A DNA stretch of 64,000 nt, taken from assembly GCA_039197065.1 (NCBI GenBank), contig JBCCUL010000004.1, positions 283,228 through 347,227 on the forward strand. Reading direction: 5' to 3'. Numbering within the stretch: the stretch's first letter is position 1; every line of letters begins with the position of its first letter. Source of the stretch: JANQPX01 sp039197065. Lineage in GTDB: Bacteria > Pseudomonadota > Alphaproteobacteria > Geminicoccales > Geminicoccaceae. The notes beneath the pieces are model-generated. The model searched no databases, had not been told where the DNA came from, and worked only from the letters and a program-made list of their open reading frames with translations. Of the stretch, positions 18,453 through 27,028 are shown piece after piece. Both the position numbers and the translations under genes were made by a program.

Positions 18453-20267
18453 ATGACCAGCGATCCCGCATATTATCAAAGCCGCATCGCAGATCAGTTC
18501 GTCGATCGCCTGAAGGTCGCTCTTTGGATTTATGACTTTGACGAAAAGCGGGTTGTTTGGGCCAATCGATCCGCCCTGAACGCCTGGCAGGCCAAAACGC
18601 TGGACGACCTCCGAGACCGGGACCTCGGCGTGGACATGTCCCCCTCGGTGGAGCAGCGCCTGATCCAGTATCGGGAGGATTTCGTCGCGCATGACGCGAC
18701 GTTTTCGGAACTCTGGACGCTTTATCCCAATGGCGTCCCGGTCACCATGCAGGTCGTTTATCGAGGCTTTTGCCTCGAAGACGGGCGCATCGCCATGTTC
18801 TGCGAGGCGACCGAAGCCGAGGGTATGGAGCCAGAGACCCTCCGAAGCGCAGATGCCCTGCTTCACACATCGGCGATGATCTCTCTGTTTGATGCCGACG
18901 GCGAACAGCTCTACCGCAACCCTGCGGCACGCATCGCCTATGGCGGCGCATCTTGGACACTGGATCACCAATTCGCCGAGCCAGACGAATTGCAAGCAAT
19001 GATGCGGGATCTCGAAATAAACGGAGCCGCAACAGGAACAGCCCGCATCAACACCATAAACGGTCTTCGCTGGCACGAAATCACCATGCGATACAGCAAA
19101 GATCCCGTAACAGGAGGCGACGCGCTCCTCGTCAGCGAAATCGACATCTCCGACATGAAGGACGCGAAGCAGCGGCTGCAAGACTTCGCCGATGTGTCCT
19201 CCGACTGGTTTTGGGAGATGGATCACGATCTGCGCTTCTCCTACTTCTCGGAACGCGCGCGTGAGCTCTCCGGAACGGACATCGAGGCGACGCTCGGCAA
19301 GCGCCGTTCGGACATCGTCCTGGATTTGGACGACAATTGGCGCCGGCATTTCGACGATCTGGACCATCGCCGAACGTTTCGCGACTTTCGCTATAAGAAA
19401 TGCGGCGACGACGGCAACATCTATCACATCACGATCAGCGGCGTGCCGATCTTCGATCAGCATGGTTCATTCATGGGTTATCGCGGCACCGGCACCAACA
19501 TCACCGATCAGGTCAAGGCGGAACAGGAGATCGAAAGGCAGCGGGGACTCGAAGCCGAACTTGTCAAAGAGCGCGAGATCAATGGTCTGCAGCGCCAGTT
19601 CGTATCGATGGTTTCCCACGAATTCCGCACACCGCTCGCCATCATCGATGGCAGCGCCCAGCGCCTGGTCCGCAAGCTCGACAAACTGACACCCGAAAAT
19701 ACAGGCGAAACGCTCCAAAAGATCCGCCGTTCAGTCGCCCGGCTGACCGAGCTGATGGAAAGCGTCCTGAACGCTGCTCGCCTCGAAGAAGGCAGGATCA
19801 CCTTTGCGCCGGAAATCTGCGTTCTCTCGGAGATCGTCGAGGAAATCTGCGACAGTTACGCGGAAGTGTATCCCGGTCACGACGTCTGCCTCGACACCGA
19901 ACATCTCTCGACCCCCGTCACCGCCGACCCCAAGCTGATACGACAGGTCGTTTCCAACCTGACATCGAACGCCATCAAATACTCACCCACCGGCACGACC
20001 GTCTGGATCAAGGGCTATGAAGATGAGGTGAAAGGCGATGTGGTCATCTCGGTTCGCGATGAAGGTGTCGGCATTCCAAAATCCGAACTGGACCAGCTCT
20101 GCAATCGTTTCTTCCGCGCAAGCACTTCCACCGGTGTGGCCGGCACCGGTATCGGGCTGCATCTTGTCCAGCATTTCGTCTCCCTGCATCAAGGCAGGAT
20201 CGACGTGGACAGCATTGAAGGCGAAGGCTCGACCTTCACCGTCCGTTTCCCGAAACAGGCCGCATAA
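18453..20267 (+). CDS. PAS-domain sensor histidine kinase
   Basis: A 604-residue kinase without transmembrane segments, hence a cytoplasmic sensor. Three PAS-like units precede the kinase core (about 18-120, 130-230 and 245-360; the third includes FADVSSDWFWEMDHDLRFSY and a PAC end GYRGTGTNITDQVKA). The H-box is FVSMVSHEFRTPLAIIDG (His near 388), followed by an N-box NLTSNAIKYSPTGT, G1 DEGVGIP and G2 GTGIGLHLV. No response regulator is adjacent, so it is an orphan kinase. Confidence 0.93.
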   Translation: MTSDPAYYQSRIADQFVDRLKVALWIYDFDEKRVVWANRSALNAWQAKTLDDLRDRDLGVDMSPSVEQRLIQYREDFVAHDATFSELWTLYPNGVPVTMQVVYRGFCLEDGRIAMFCEATEAEGMEPETLRSADALLHTSAMISLFDADGEQLYRNPAARIAYGGASWTLDHQFAEPDELQAMMRDLEINGAATGTARINTINGLRWHEITMRYSKDPVTGGDALLVSEIDISDMKDAKQRLQDFADVSSDWFWEMDHDLRFSYFSERARELSGTDIEATLGKRRSDIVLDLDDNWRRHFDDLDHRRTFRDFRYKKCGDDGNIYHITISGVPIFDQHGSFMGYRGTGTNITDQVKAEQEIERQRGLEAELVKEREINGLQRQFVSMVSHEFRTPLAIIDGSAQRLVRKLDKLTPENTGETLQKIRRSVARLTELMESVLNAARLEEGRITFAPEICVLSEIVEEICDSYAEVYPGHDVCLDTEHLSTPVTADPKLIRQVVSNLTSNAIKYSPTGTTVWIKGYEDEVKGDVVISVRDEGVGIPKSELDQLCNRFFRASTSTGVAGTGIGLHLVQHFVSLHQGRIDVDSIEGEGSTFTVRFPKQAA

Positions 20268-20386
20268 TCCGAAAATTTCGGCGCTCGCCCTCGACAGCGA
20301 CGGGATCTTTCCTCTCCGCACTGCATGAATCAATGACACCGTCGCCCTGAATGCTCTAGCTTCCCTCCAACTCGAGACCGAGGGAG

Positions 20387-21334
20387 ATGATCGTGGAGAA
20401 AATTGCATTGATCGGCGGCGGGCTGATCGGGCAGGCCTGGGCTATCGTGTTCGCGCGCGCCGGCCATCAGGTTGCCTTATATGACGCGTCGCCATTGACC
20501 ATGGAGCAGGCCCAGAAGAACATCGCGTCTCGCCTCGAAGACCTGGCCCGCTTCAAGCTTGCGGATGATCCCGCCACGACCTTTCAACGGATAAGCTGGT
20601 CGATCAAGCCCGGCGACGCCGTCAATGGCGCCGCCTATGTCCAGGAGAGCGTCCCGGAACGGCCCGAGGTCAAGAAAGAGGTCTATAAGCAGTTGGACCA
20701 ACTGATCGGCGATGAGACCATCATCGGCAGCTCGACCTCCGGGCTTCCGGCCTCCGCCTTCACGGAAAGCCTCGCCTGCCGCTCCCGTTGCCTGGTGGCG
20801 CATCCGATCAACCCGCCCTCGGTCACTCCTTTGGTCGAACTCTGCCCGGCGCCCTGGACAGACCGTGCCGTCGTCGATCGGGTGTTCGAACTGATGACCA
20901 AAATCGGCCAGTCGCCGATCAGGGTCAAAAAGGAGGTGCCGGGTTTCATCGCCAACCGTCTGCAAGGCGCCCTTTTGACCATGGCCCTTCGTCTGGTGGA
21001 GGACGGCGTCTGCTCGATGGAAGATATCGACATCGCGATCCGCGACGGCATCGGCCGACGCTGGTCCTTCATGGGGCCGTTCGAAACCATCGACCTCAAT
21101 GCACCCGGCGGCATCGCCGATTATATGGCGCGCTACGGACCACTCTATGAGGAGATCGAGGGCTCGGCCAAAGAGCCGCTGGACTGGAGCGGAACGCTGG
21201 CGCAAAGCCTCGAGGTCGAGCGCCGCAAGCGCCTTTCGGCCGACGCCATTCCCGAACGCAGTGAATGGCGGGATCGCCGGCTGATGGCACTGGCAGCCCA
21301 CAAGCGGGCCGCAGACGAGAAAATCGGCGAATAA
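20387..21334 (+). CDS. 3-hydroxyacyl-CoA dehydrogenase-type (gulonate dehydrogenase-like) enzyme
   Basis: A 315-residue NAD-dependent dehydrogenase. The Rossmann motif is IALIGGGLIGQAWAIVFARAGHQVALYD, with AAYVQESVPERPEVK, STSGLPASAF, AHPINPPSVTPLVELCPAPWT (catalytic His) and VPGFIANRLQGALLTMALRL. The short lambda-crystallin/L-gulonate 3-dehydrogenase subgroup fits better than fatty-acid HADH, because of the PxxPPS loop and the IRDGIGRRWSFMGPFETIDLN tail. Substrate remains an inference. Confidence 0.87.
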   Translation: MIVEKIALIGGGLIGQAWAIVFARAGHQVALYDASPLTMEQAQKNIASRLEDLARFKLADDPATTFQRISWSIKPGDAVNGAAYVQESVPERPEVKKEVYKQLDQLIGDETIIGSSTSGLPASAFTESLACRSRCLVAHPINPPSVTPLVELCPAPWTDRAVVDRVFELMTKIGQSPIRVKKEVPGFIANRLQGALLTMALRLVEDGVCSMEDIDIAIRDGIGRRWSFMGPFETIDLNAPGGIADYMARYGPLYEEIEGSAKEPLDWSGTLAQSLEVERRKRLSADAIPERSEWRDRRLMALAAHKRAADEKIGE

Positions 21335-21620
21335 ACGGGTTGCTCGGCGAGCATCTTATGCCCGAGCAGATCGACGAACGTTAGCGATTTAGAGAAATCC
21401 GCTTGGTATTCCGCGCGCTTTTCTGTCGATCTTACAAGAATTTCCAGAGCTTTTCTCGCGTCAATAGAACTGGCGAATAAAACACCCTAAAGGCGTAAAA
21501 AAAGCCCGCGTCTTTGTTGACTTCGCCCATCAGTTTGCATTACGTTGCTGTTCCGTTCACCACAGTGATGCAGCGCTTGGGAGGACGAGCTCTGCTGCGC
21601 GAGCCAGGCGGGAGAACAAA

Positions 21621-21800
21621 CTGGCAACTCGGATCACGGTCACGGTCGATGAACAGGATCACGCTCAGTTGACCAAACTGGCCGAAAAATACCGTGTGTC
21701 TCTCGCCTGGCTCGTACGCTATGCGGTCAGCGATATGCTTGAGCGCAATCAGCAGGATCAGCTACAGCTTCCTCTCGACCTCACAAGCGGCAGACGCTGA
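21621..21800 (+). CDS. Ribbon-helix-helix (CopG-type) small regulator with CTG start
   Basis: A 59-residue frame reading (L/M)ATRITVTVDEQDHAQLTKL, then AEKYRVSLAWLVRYAVSDML and ERNQQDQLQLPLDLTSGRR. The first strand (RITVTV) and two helices are a clean ribbon-helix-helix fold. No ATG, GTG or TTG precedes the conserved start in frame for over 100 bases. The position normally holding Met is CTG, six bases after GGGAG. It is either a rare CTG start or a start-codon loss. No toxin gene is adjacent. Confidence 0.7.
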   Translation: MATRITVTVDEQDHAQLTKLAEKYRVSLAWLVRYAVSDMLERNQQDQLQLPLDLTSGRR

Positions 21801-21814
21801 CGCTTTGAGCATCG

Positions 21815-22645
21815 TCAGCAGGACAGGTCATAGCCAAACCACTGCTCGGCGAGCTTGGCGACACTGCCGTCTGCGAGAGCTTCCTCGATAGCGTCATTCA
21901 GTTGCAGGCGAAGCTCGCTGTCGTCCTTGCGAAGTCCGACACCGATGCCTCTGCCGAACACATCACCGATCATATCCGGGCCGATCAGCGCCAGCTCCAC
22001 GCCATTTTCACCCTCTCTCACGCGATTCCAGTAGGATCGAGACGAGAGCGCAGCATCGATCCGGCCGGCATCCAGATCACGCGTCAGATTTTCGAGCGTG
22101 TCGTAATACCGGACGTCGACCAGATCCTGCAGATAACGGACGACAAAATCGGCATGAACGGTCGCCACCTGAACGCCGACGACCGTACCAGCCAATGCCT
22201 GACGAAGGGCATTGATCGACGTCCTGTCTTCAGATGAGAAAGCGGTCAGGTTCGCACGTCGATGCGGAGACACGGTCGCAGCGAGGGCGCCGTCGACCTT
22301 GACCGCAAAGGTTGCGACATCGGCTGCGTAGCAGGTTGAAAAATCGATGAGTTTTTCGCGCTCCTTGGTGATCTTCATGCCGGCCATGACCAGATCGAAT
22401 TTGCCGGTGGTGAGCGCTGGCAGCATGCCGTCCCAACGCTGTTGAACGATCTCACATGTCGCGTTCATACGGCGACAGAGATCCTTGGCGAGATCAATTT
22501 CAAAGCCCTCGAGCCCGCCATCGTCGGCCGTCGCGTTCCAAGGCGGGAAGAGACCCTCGGTTCCGATTCGGATCGACGACCAATCGGCACTCGCGCTCGT
22601 CTTCGCAGCCATCAATAGGCAGAGAAAAATGAGGCTGGCCCGCAT
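21815..22645 (-). CDS. Periplasmic polar-amino-acid-type solute-binding protein
   Basis: A 276-residue secreted binding protein with a short signal peptide (ASLIFLCLLMAAKTSASA). The mature part begins IRIGTEGLFPPWNATADDGGLEGFEIDLAKDLCRRM, the family 3 signature, followed by WDGMLPALTTGKFDLVMAGMKITKEREKLIDFS, GTVVGVQVATVHADF and AEQWFGYD. It resembles Arg/Lys/octopine-binding proteins. No permease or ATPase lies beside it, so it is an orphan binding protein. The ABC set at 40.7-43.2 kb has its own. Confidence 0.9.
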   Translation of the reverse strand: MRASLIFLCLLMAAKTSASADWSSIRIGTEGLFPPWNATADDGGLEGFEIDLAKDLCRRMNATCEIVQQRWDGMLPALTTGKFDLVMAGMKITKEREKLIDFSTCYAADVATFAVKVDGALAATVSPHRRANLTAFSSEDRTSINALRQALAGTVVGVQVATVHADFVVRYLQDLVDVRYYDTLENLTRDLDAGRIDAALSSRSYWNRVREGENGVELALIGPDMIGDVFGRGIGVGLRKDDSELRLQLNDAIEEALADGSVAKLAEQWFGYDLSC

Positions 22646-22801
22646 GGAAAACTCCCGCCGATGAAAGAAGCTTCGATGTTGTTCGAGACAGTAGCGAAGC
22701 TTGTCAAGACGGACGATCTGATTCGATAGTCAACGCGATCTCTATCCGTCTAGACTGGCTTGGCGATTTGGCCTTCCATGCAACCGAAACGAGGAGCAAA
22801 A

Positions 22802-23740
22802 ATGGCGCGACCGAAAAAGGTTCTGGTAGGTGAAGTCGGACCGCGAGACGGTCTGCAGATCGAACACGACTTTATTCCCACGGCGACCAAGGTCGAACTG
22901 ATCAACGGTTTGATCGACGCCGGTGTCAAAGAGATCGAATACTCGTCATTCGTCTCGCCGCGCGCCGTTCCGCAGCTTGCCGACGCCGCCGAAGTGCTCG
23001 CTGCGCTCGACCGCTCGCGCAACACTCATATGGTCGCCCTGGTGCCGAATGCGAAAGGCGCGGAACGGGCGGTCGAAGCCGGTGTCGACGAACTCCGCGT
23101 GTTCGTTTCCGCCTCAGAAAGCCATAACCAAAAGAACGTCAATCGATCGGTCAAGGACTCTCTTCGAGGCTTTGAAGATGTTCTGCGCATCGCCGAAGCT
23201 GCCGATCGACCGGTGAGCGGTGCGATCGCAACGTCTTTCGGTTGTCCGTTCGAAGGCGATGTGCCGGTCGAACAAGTCGGCATGATTGCCGAACGATTTT
23301 TGGAACTGGGTATGGTGGGCGTCGGCCTCGGAGATACCACAGGCATGGCGACGCCGCCGCTTGTCGCCGAACGCTGCCGCCATCTCAAGGCCAAAGTTCC
23401 GGACCTTCCGATCACGCTTCACTTTCACAACACCCGCGGCATCGGTCTTGCCAATGTCATGGCCGGGCTGGACGAGGGGGTCGATCGCTATGAGAGTTCC
23501 TTCGCTGGCCTTGGCGGCTGTCCCTTTGCGCCGGGCGCCACGGGCAATATCTGCACGGAGGATCTGGTTTTCCTTCTTCACGAAATGGGGATAGAAACCG
23601 GCATCGATCTGGAGAAGCTCTGCGCTGTTGCGAGACGGGTCGAAGATGTGGTCGGCCGGAGCCTGCCGGGTCAGGTGATGAAAGCCGGGCCCAGATTGAA
23701 CCTTTCCGCCATGGATAACGTTCAGACGGCGGTCGGTTAG
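22802..23740 (+). CDS. Hydroxymethylglutaryl-CoA lyase
   Basis: A 312-residue HMGL-like TIM barrel that splits HMG-CoA to acetyl-CoA and acetoacetate (leucine catabolism). Visible are the N-terminal GEVGPRDGLQIE (catalytic Arg-Asp), FVSPRAVPQLADAAEVL, the metal ligands in LHFHNTRGIGLANV and the catalytic-loop cysteine in GLGGCPFAPGATGN. The ATG at 22802 follows CGAGGAG. It lies four bases upstream of a CoA transferase, so the two form an operon and may act on a related hydroxyacyl-CoA instead. Confidence 0.92.
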   Translation: MARPKKVLVGEVGPRDGLQIEHDFIPTATKVELINGLIDAGVKEIEYSSFVSPRAVPQLADAAEVLAALDRSRNTHMVALVPNAKGAERAVEAGVDELRVFVSASESHNQKNVNRSVKDSLRGFEDVLRIAEAADRPVSGAIATSFGCPFEGDVPVEQVGMIAERFLELGMVGVGLGDTTGMATPPLVAERCRHLKAKVPDLPITLHFHNTRGIGLANVMAGLDEGVDRYESSFAGLGGCPFAPGATGNICTEDLVFLLHEMGIETGIDLEKLCAVARRVEDVVGRSLPGQVMKAGPRLNLSAMDNVQTAVG

Positions 23741-23744
23741 GGCC

Positions 23745-24923
23745 ATGCCGCTTTCCGGCATCAGAGTGATCGATCTCACGCGGATTATCGCCGGCCCTTT
23801 CTGCTCCCAGCTCCTTGCGGACATGGGCGCCGAGGTTATCAAGGTCGAAGCGCCTGGGATGGGAGATCCGGTCCGGAGCCAGGGCGCTAAGGTCGACGGC
23901 TTTAGCTATTACTTCGCGCAATTCAATCGCAACAAGAAGTCGATCACCGCGGATCTCTACACGGATGCCGGTAAAGCCATTCTGGCGCGTCTGATCAGCG
24001 ATGCCGATGTGCTTTTGGAGAACTATCGGCCCGGCGTTCTCGACAAGATGGGCTTTGATCAGGAGAGGCTAAAAGGGATCAACCCGAAGCTCATCGTCGG
24101 CAGCGTGAACGGCTATGGCAGCACCGGCCCTTACGTGGATCGGCCAGCCTTCGATTTCATCGGTCAAGCGATGAGCGGTTTCATGAGCATCAATGGTCCA
24201 CCGGATGGCGAGCCGATGCGCACGGGCCCACCGATGAGCGATCTTCTTGCAGGTCTCTATGCAGCGTTTGGCGTGGTCACGGCGCTTTTGGCGCGGGACC
24301 GATCGGCAGAGGGCCTCGGACAGCGGGTCGAGGCCAGTTTGAACAACAGCATGATCAGCACGCTCGCCTATTTCTCAGCACATTATTTTGCGACGGGAGA
24401 GCAACCCAGACGCACCGGCAACGATCACCCGATCGTCTATCCCTATGGTTTGTTCAAGGCCCGTGACGGCGATATCGCGGTGGCGCCCAGCAACGACATT
24501 TTCGTCGAACGATTTCTTCAAGCACTCGATCTGGCCGATCTTCTTGAACAGCCAGCATTTGCAAACAATCAGGCTCGCCTCGAGAACAGGGAAAGGTTGC
24601 GCGATCTCATCAATGCGCAAACCGAAAGAAACGAGGTCAATCACTGGGTCGACATCCTCAATCAGGCAGGCGTGCCCGCGGGTCGCGTGCAGACCCTCGA
24701 CCAGGTCTTCAATGATCCCCAAGTCCAGGCTCAGGATATGGTCTTGGCCTGTAAGGGTGATTCTGACGTCAAAGTTACAGGCTTCCCGGTCAAGCTCAGC
24801 GCAACGCCAGCAAGGCTCAGACATCCTCCTCCGGCGCTCGGTGAACATACCCAGGCGGTTCTCGCTGATCTCGGCTACGAACTCTCCGAAATTGACGGCT
24901 TACGCGAAGCCGGTGTCATCTGA
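23745..24923 (+). CDS. CaiB/BaiF family (class III) CoA transferase
   Basis: A 392-residue class III CoA transferase. Family landmarks are GIRVIDLTRIIAGPFCSQLLADMGAEVIKVE, the central GPPMSDLLAGLYAAFGVV with the catalytic Asp, NHWVDILNQAGVPAGRVQTLDQVFNDPQVQAQDMV and HPPPALGEHTQAVLADLGY. It is coupled to the HMG-CoA lyase gene. Together they suggest activation of a C5-C6 dicarboxylate (for example a glutarate or citramalate-like acid) followed by retro-aldol cleavage; this is inference. Confidence 0.93.
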   Translation: MPLSGIRVIDLTRIIAGPFCSQLLADMGAEVIKVEAPGMGDPVRSQGAKVDGFSYYFAQFNRNKKSITADLYTDAGKAILARLISDADVLLENYRPGVLDKMGFDQERLKGINPKLIVGSVNGYGSTGPYVDRPAFDFIGQAMSGFMSINGPPDGEPMRTGPPMSDLLAGLYAAFGVVTALLARDRSAEGLGQRVEASLNNSMISTLAYFSAHYFATGEQPRRTGNDHPIVYPYGLFKARDGDIAVAPSNDIFVERFLQALDLADLLEQPAFANNQARLENRERLRDLINAQTERNEVNHWVDILNQAGVPAGRVQTLDQVFNDPQVQAQDMVLACKGDSDVKVTGFPVKLSATPARLRHPPPALGEHTQAVLADLGYELSEIDGLREAGVI

Positions 24924-25041
24924 TGGACGTGGAAACGTCCTCTATAATGAACGCCTTCTTGGTTCGACGGCTCTGGCCAGAATGCAGTTCCGGTCCGCTC
25001 TATAGTCCGTGCAGAGAGCTATACATGGAACGCACGGTTCG

Positions 25042-26742
25042 TCATTGCGAGCCTGCGAGTGAGATCAAGAGATAGCCCACGAGCATCGCCAGCACCCAAA
25101 AGACCATGCTGCCTGCACCGAGGGTGCGTGCCAGGGAGCCGCCCGGCCCGGAATAACGATAGAACCCGGCGACGATCCGATGAAAGGCACTTACTGCACC
25201 TTTGCGAAGAGCCTCGTCGACGGGCTGAAAGATACCGATCAGGCCCCGGGTAAGCGCAGGCAGGCCTCGCCGATAGACCACGTCAAAATCGAGATTGGTG
25301 GATCGAAGTTCCGGGGGATAGACGCCCGTTCGCATCAGCCAGGTAAACGCCAGAGCCGAAAACAAGAGAAGCTGGAGCTGGTTGATGACGTGGTAGACGG
25401 TGTAGGGATGATAATCGACCGGATGAGGCAAGAGCGCGTAGAGCGGCTGAGGGAACACGCCGATTCCGATGCAGAGAAAGGCGGCAATGCCCATGGCGAC
25501 CAACATATTCGTCGGCGCTTCCTGCACCCGCATGCCATTGTCGTGAGCGAAGAAAGCGAAGAAGGGAATTTTGATGCCGGAATGGTGAAACACGCCGGCC
25601 GATGCGAATAGCAGGAGCAGCCAGGGCACGAAATAGCCCTGTTCGGCGACGGCTGTCAGGATCATCGATTTGGAGACGAAACCGCTGAATAAGGGAAAAG
25701 CCGAGATCGATGCAGCACCGACAATGCAAAAACCTGTGGTCCAGGGCATCGACTTGTAGAGCCCGCCAAGTTCCGAACCCTTGATCGTTCCGGTACGATG
25801 CAGAACGGCGCCCATCGACATGAACAAAAGCGCCTTATAGATGATGTGGCAAAAAGCGTGTGCTGCCGTACCGTTGATCGCAAGCGGTGTTCCGATGCCT
25901 ATACCGGTTACCATGAAGCCGAGCTGATTGTTCAGACTATAGGTGAGCACCCGCCGCAGATCGTTCTCGATCACGGCATAGAAAATTGGAAATGCCGTCA
26001 TGGCAACGCCGATATAGACGAGGATCTCAGTGCCAGGAAAGCCGCGCGCCAGAGAATAAACCGCGAGCTTCGTGGTGAAGGCACTGAGCATCACCGTGCC
26101 GCCGACAGTCGCTTCTGGATAAGCGTCCTCCAACCAGTTGTGCAACAGCGGAAAGGCGCATTTGATGCCGAAAGCCAGGAATATAAGGCTGTGACCGAGA
26201 CTGTTCAGGCCAAGCTCGTCAAACGTTAGCGAGCCGGTATCGGCGTAGTGCAGAAGAGCGCCGGCCATGAGTAAAACACCGGAACCGATCTGGATGATGA
26301 GGTAACGCATGCCGGCACGATAGGCGCGCTCGGTGCGCTGCGCCCATATCAGGAAGACCGACGAGATTGCGGTGAGCTCCCAGTAGACGAACAGCGTCAA
26401 GAGATCACCGGCATAAACGGCCCCGATGGCCGCACCCGCATAGATCAATCCGGCGACCTGCTGAACCGGATCGTCTTCATGCTGACAGTAGAGGATGCCC
26501 AGGGCTGCGGCGATGGAGAAGATGATGCCGAAGATGGTCGACAGCCGATCGACTCGAACCATCTCCAGCTCGACATCCAGCAGCGCAAGCCGGCCATGCA
26601 CCCCAGATTCCAGAATGAAGGCCGCCATCGCCAAAGCCAGCAAAGGCAAGGCGAGCATGTAGGCTTGGCGCAGGCTGCCACGAAGCAGCGGCACCGCAAG
26701 AGCGCCGAGGATGAGGATCAGGCCTGGTGAGAAACTACTCAT
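25042..26742 (-). CDS. Third MrpD/ND5-like antiporter subunit
   Basis: A 566-residue polytopic membrane protein of the proton-translocating ND2/4/5 family. It has about 14-15 helices, the TM5 glutamate in LLTLFVYWELTAISSVFLIWAQ, and the lysine helix near FLAFGIKCAFPLLHNWLEDAYPEA. It ends the ten-gene Mrp-type operon and overlaps the small membrane gene by 8 bases. It is longer than its two sister subunits because of a C-terminal extension with an extra helix (VFWVLAMLVGYLLISL). Confidence 0.9.
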   Translation of the reverse strand: MSSFSPGLILILGALAVPLLRGSLRQAYMLALPLLALAMAAFILESGVHGRLALLDVELEMVRVDRLSTIFGIIFSIAAALGILYCQHEDDPVQQVAGLIYAGAAIGAVYAGDLLTLFVYWELTAISSVFLIWAQRTERAYRAGMRYLIIQIGSGVLLMAGALLHYADTGSLTFDELGLNSLGHSLIFLAFGIKCAFPLLHNWLEDAYPEATVGGTVMLSAFTTKLAVYSLARGFPGTEILVYIGVAMTAFPIFYAVIENDLRRVLTYSLNNQLGFMVTGIGIGTPLAINGTAAHAFCHIIYKALLFMSMGAVLHRTGTIKGSELGGLYKSMPWTTGFCIVGAASISAFPLFSGFVSKSMILTAVAEQGYFVPWLLLLFASAGVFHHSGIKIPFFAFFAHDNGMRVQEAPTNMLVAMGIAAFLCIGIGVFPQPLYALLPHPVDYHPYTVYHVINQLQLLLFSALAFTWLMRTGVYPPELRSTNLDFDVVYRRGLPALTRGLIGIFQPVDEALRKGAVSAFHRIVAGFYRYSGPGGSLARTLGAGSMVFWVLAMLVGYLLISLAGSQ

Positions 26743-27028
26743 TGGTGCGATGGGCGTCTTCCGACGCCTCGTAATAGTCTTCGGGACGCATCAAGATCGT
26801 ACGCAACCACTTAGCGATCAGAACCAGCGCGACGCAGACGAAAAAGCCATAGACGCCATAGAAGCCGAAGAGATGCTCGATCTCAAAATGGGCGTGTTTG
26901 TGATATAAGGCATCGGCGAAAAACAGAGCAACGCACACAGCGACCAGAATCCAGACAATAAGGGCGATGTTCCTCGGCTGATCCAGCCAATAGGCCTTCT
27001 TTGCACTATCTTGGTTTCGATCGGTCAT
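26735..27028 (-). CDS. Small two-helix membrane protein of the Mrp-type operon
   Basis: A 97-residue protein with two predicted helices (IALIVWILVAVCVALFFADA and GVYGFFVCVALVLIAKWL) joined by a histidine-rich hairpin (LYHKHAHFEIEHLFG). It does not match any classical Mrp subunit. The gene overlaps both neighbours by 4 and 8 bases between the second and third D-like genes, so it is surely co-translated. A role as accessory or assembly subunit is an inference from position. Confidence 0.82.
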   Translation of the reverse strand: MTDRNQDSAKKAYWLDQPRNIALIVWILVAVCVALFFADALYHKHAHFEIEHLFGFYGVYGFFVCVALVLIAKWLRTILMRPEDYYEASEDAHRTNE

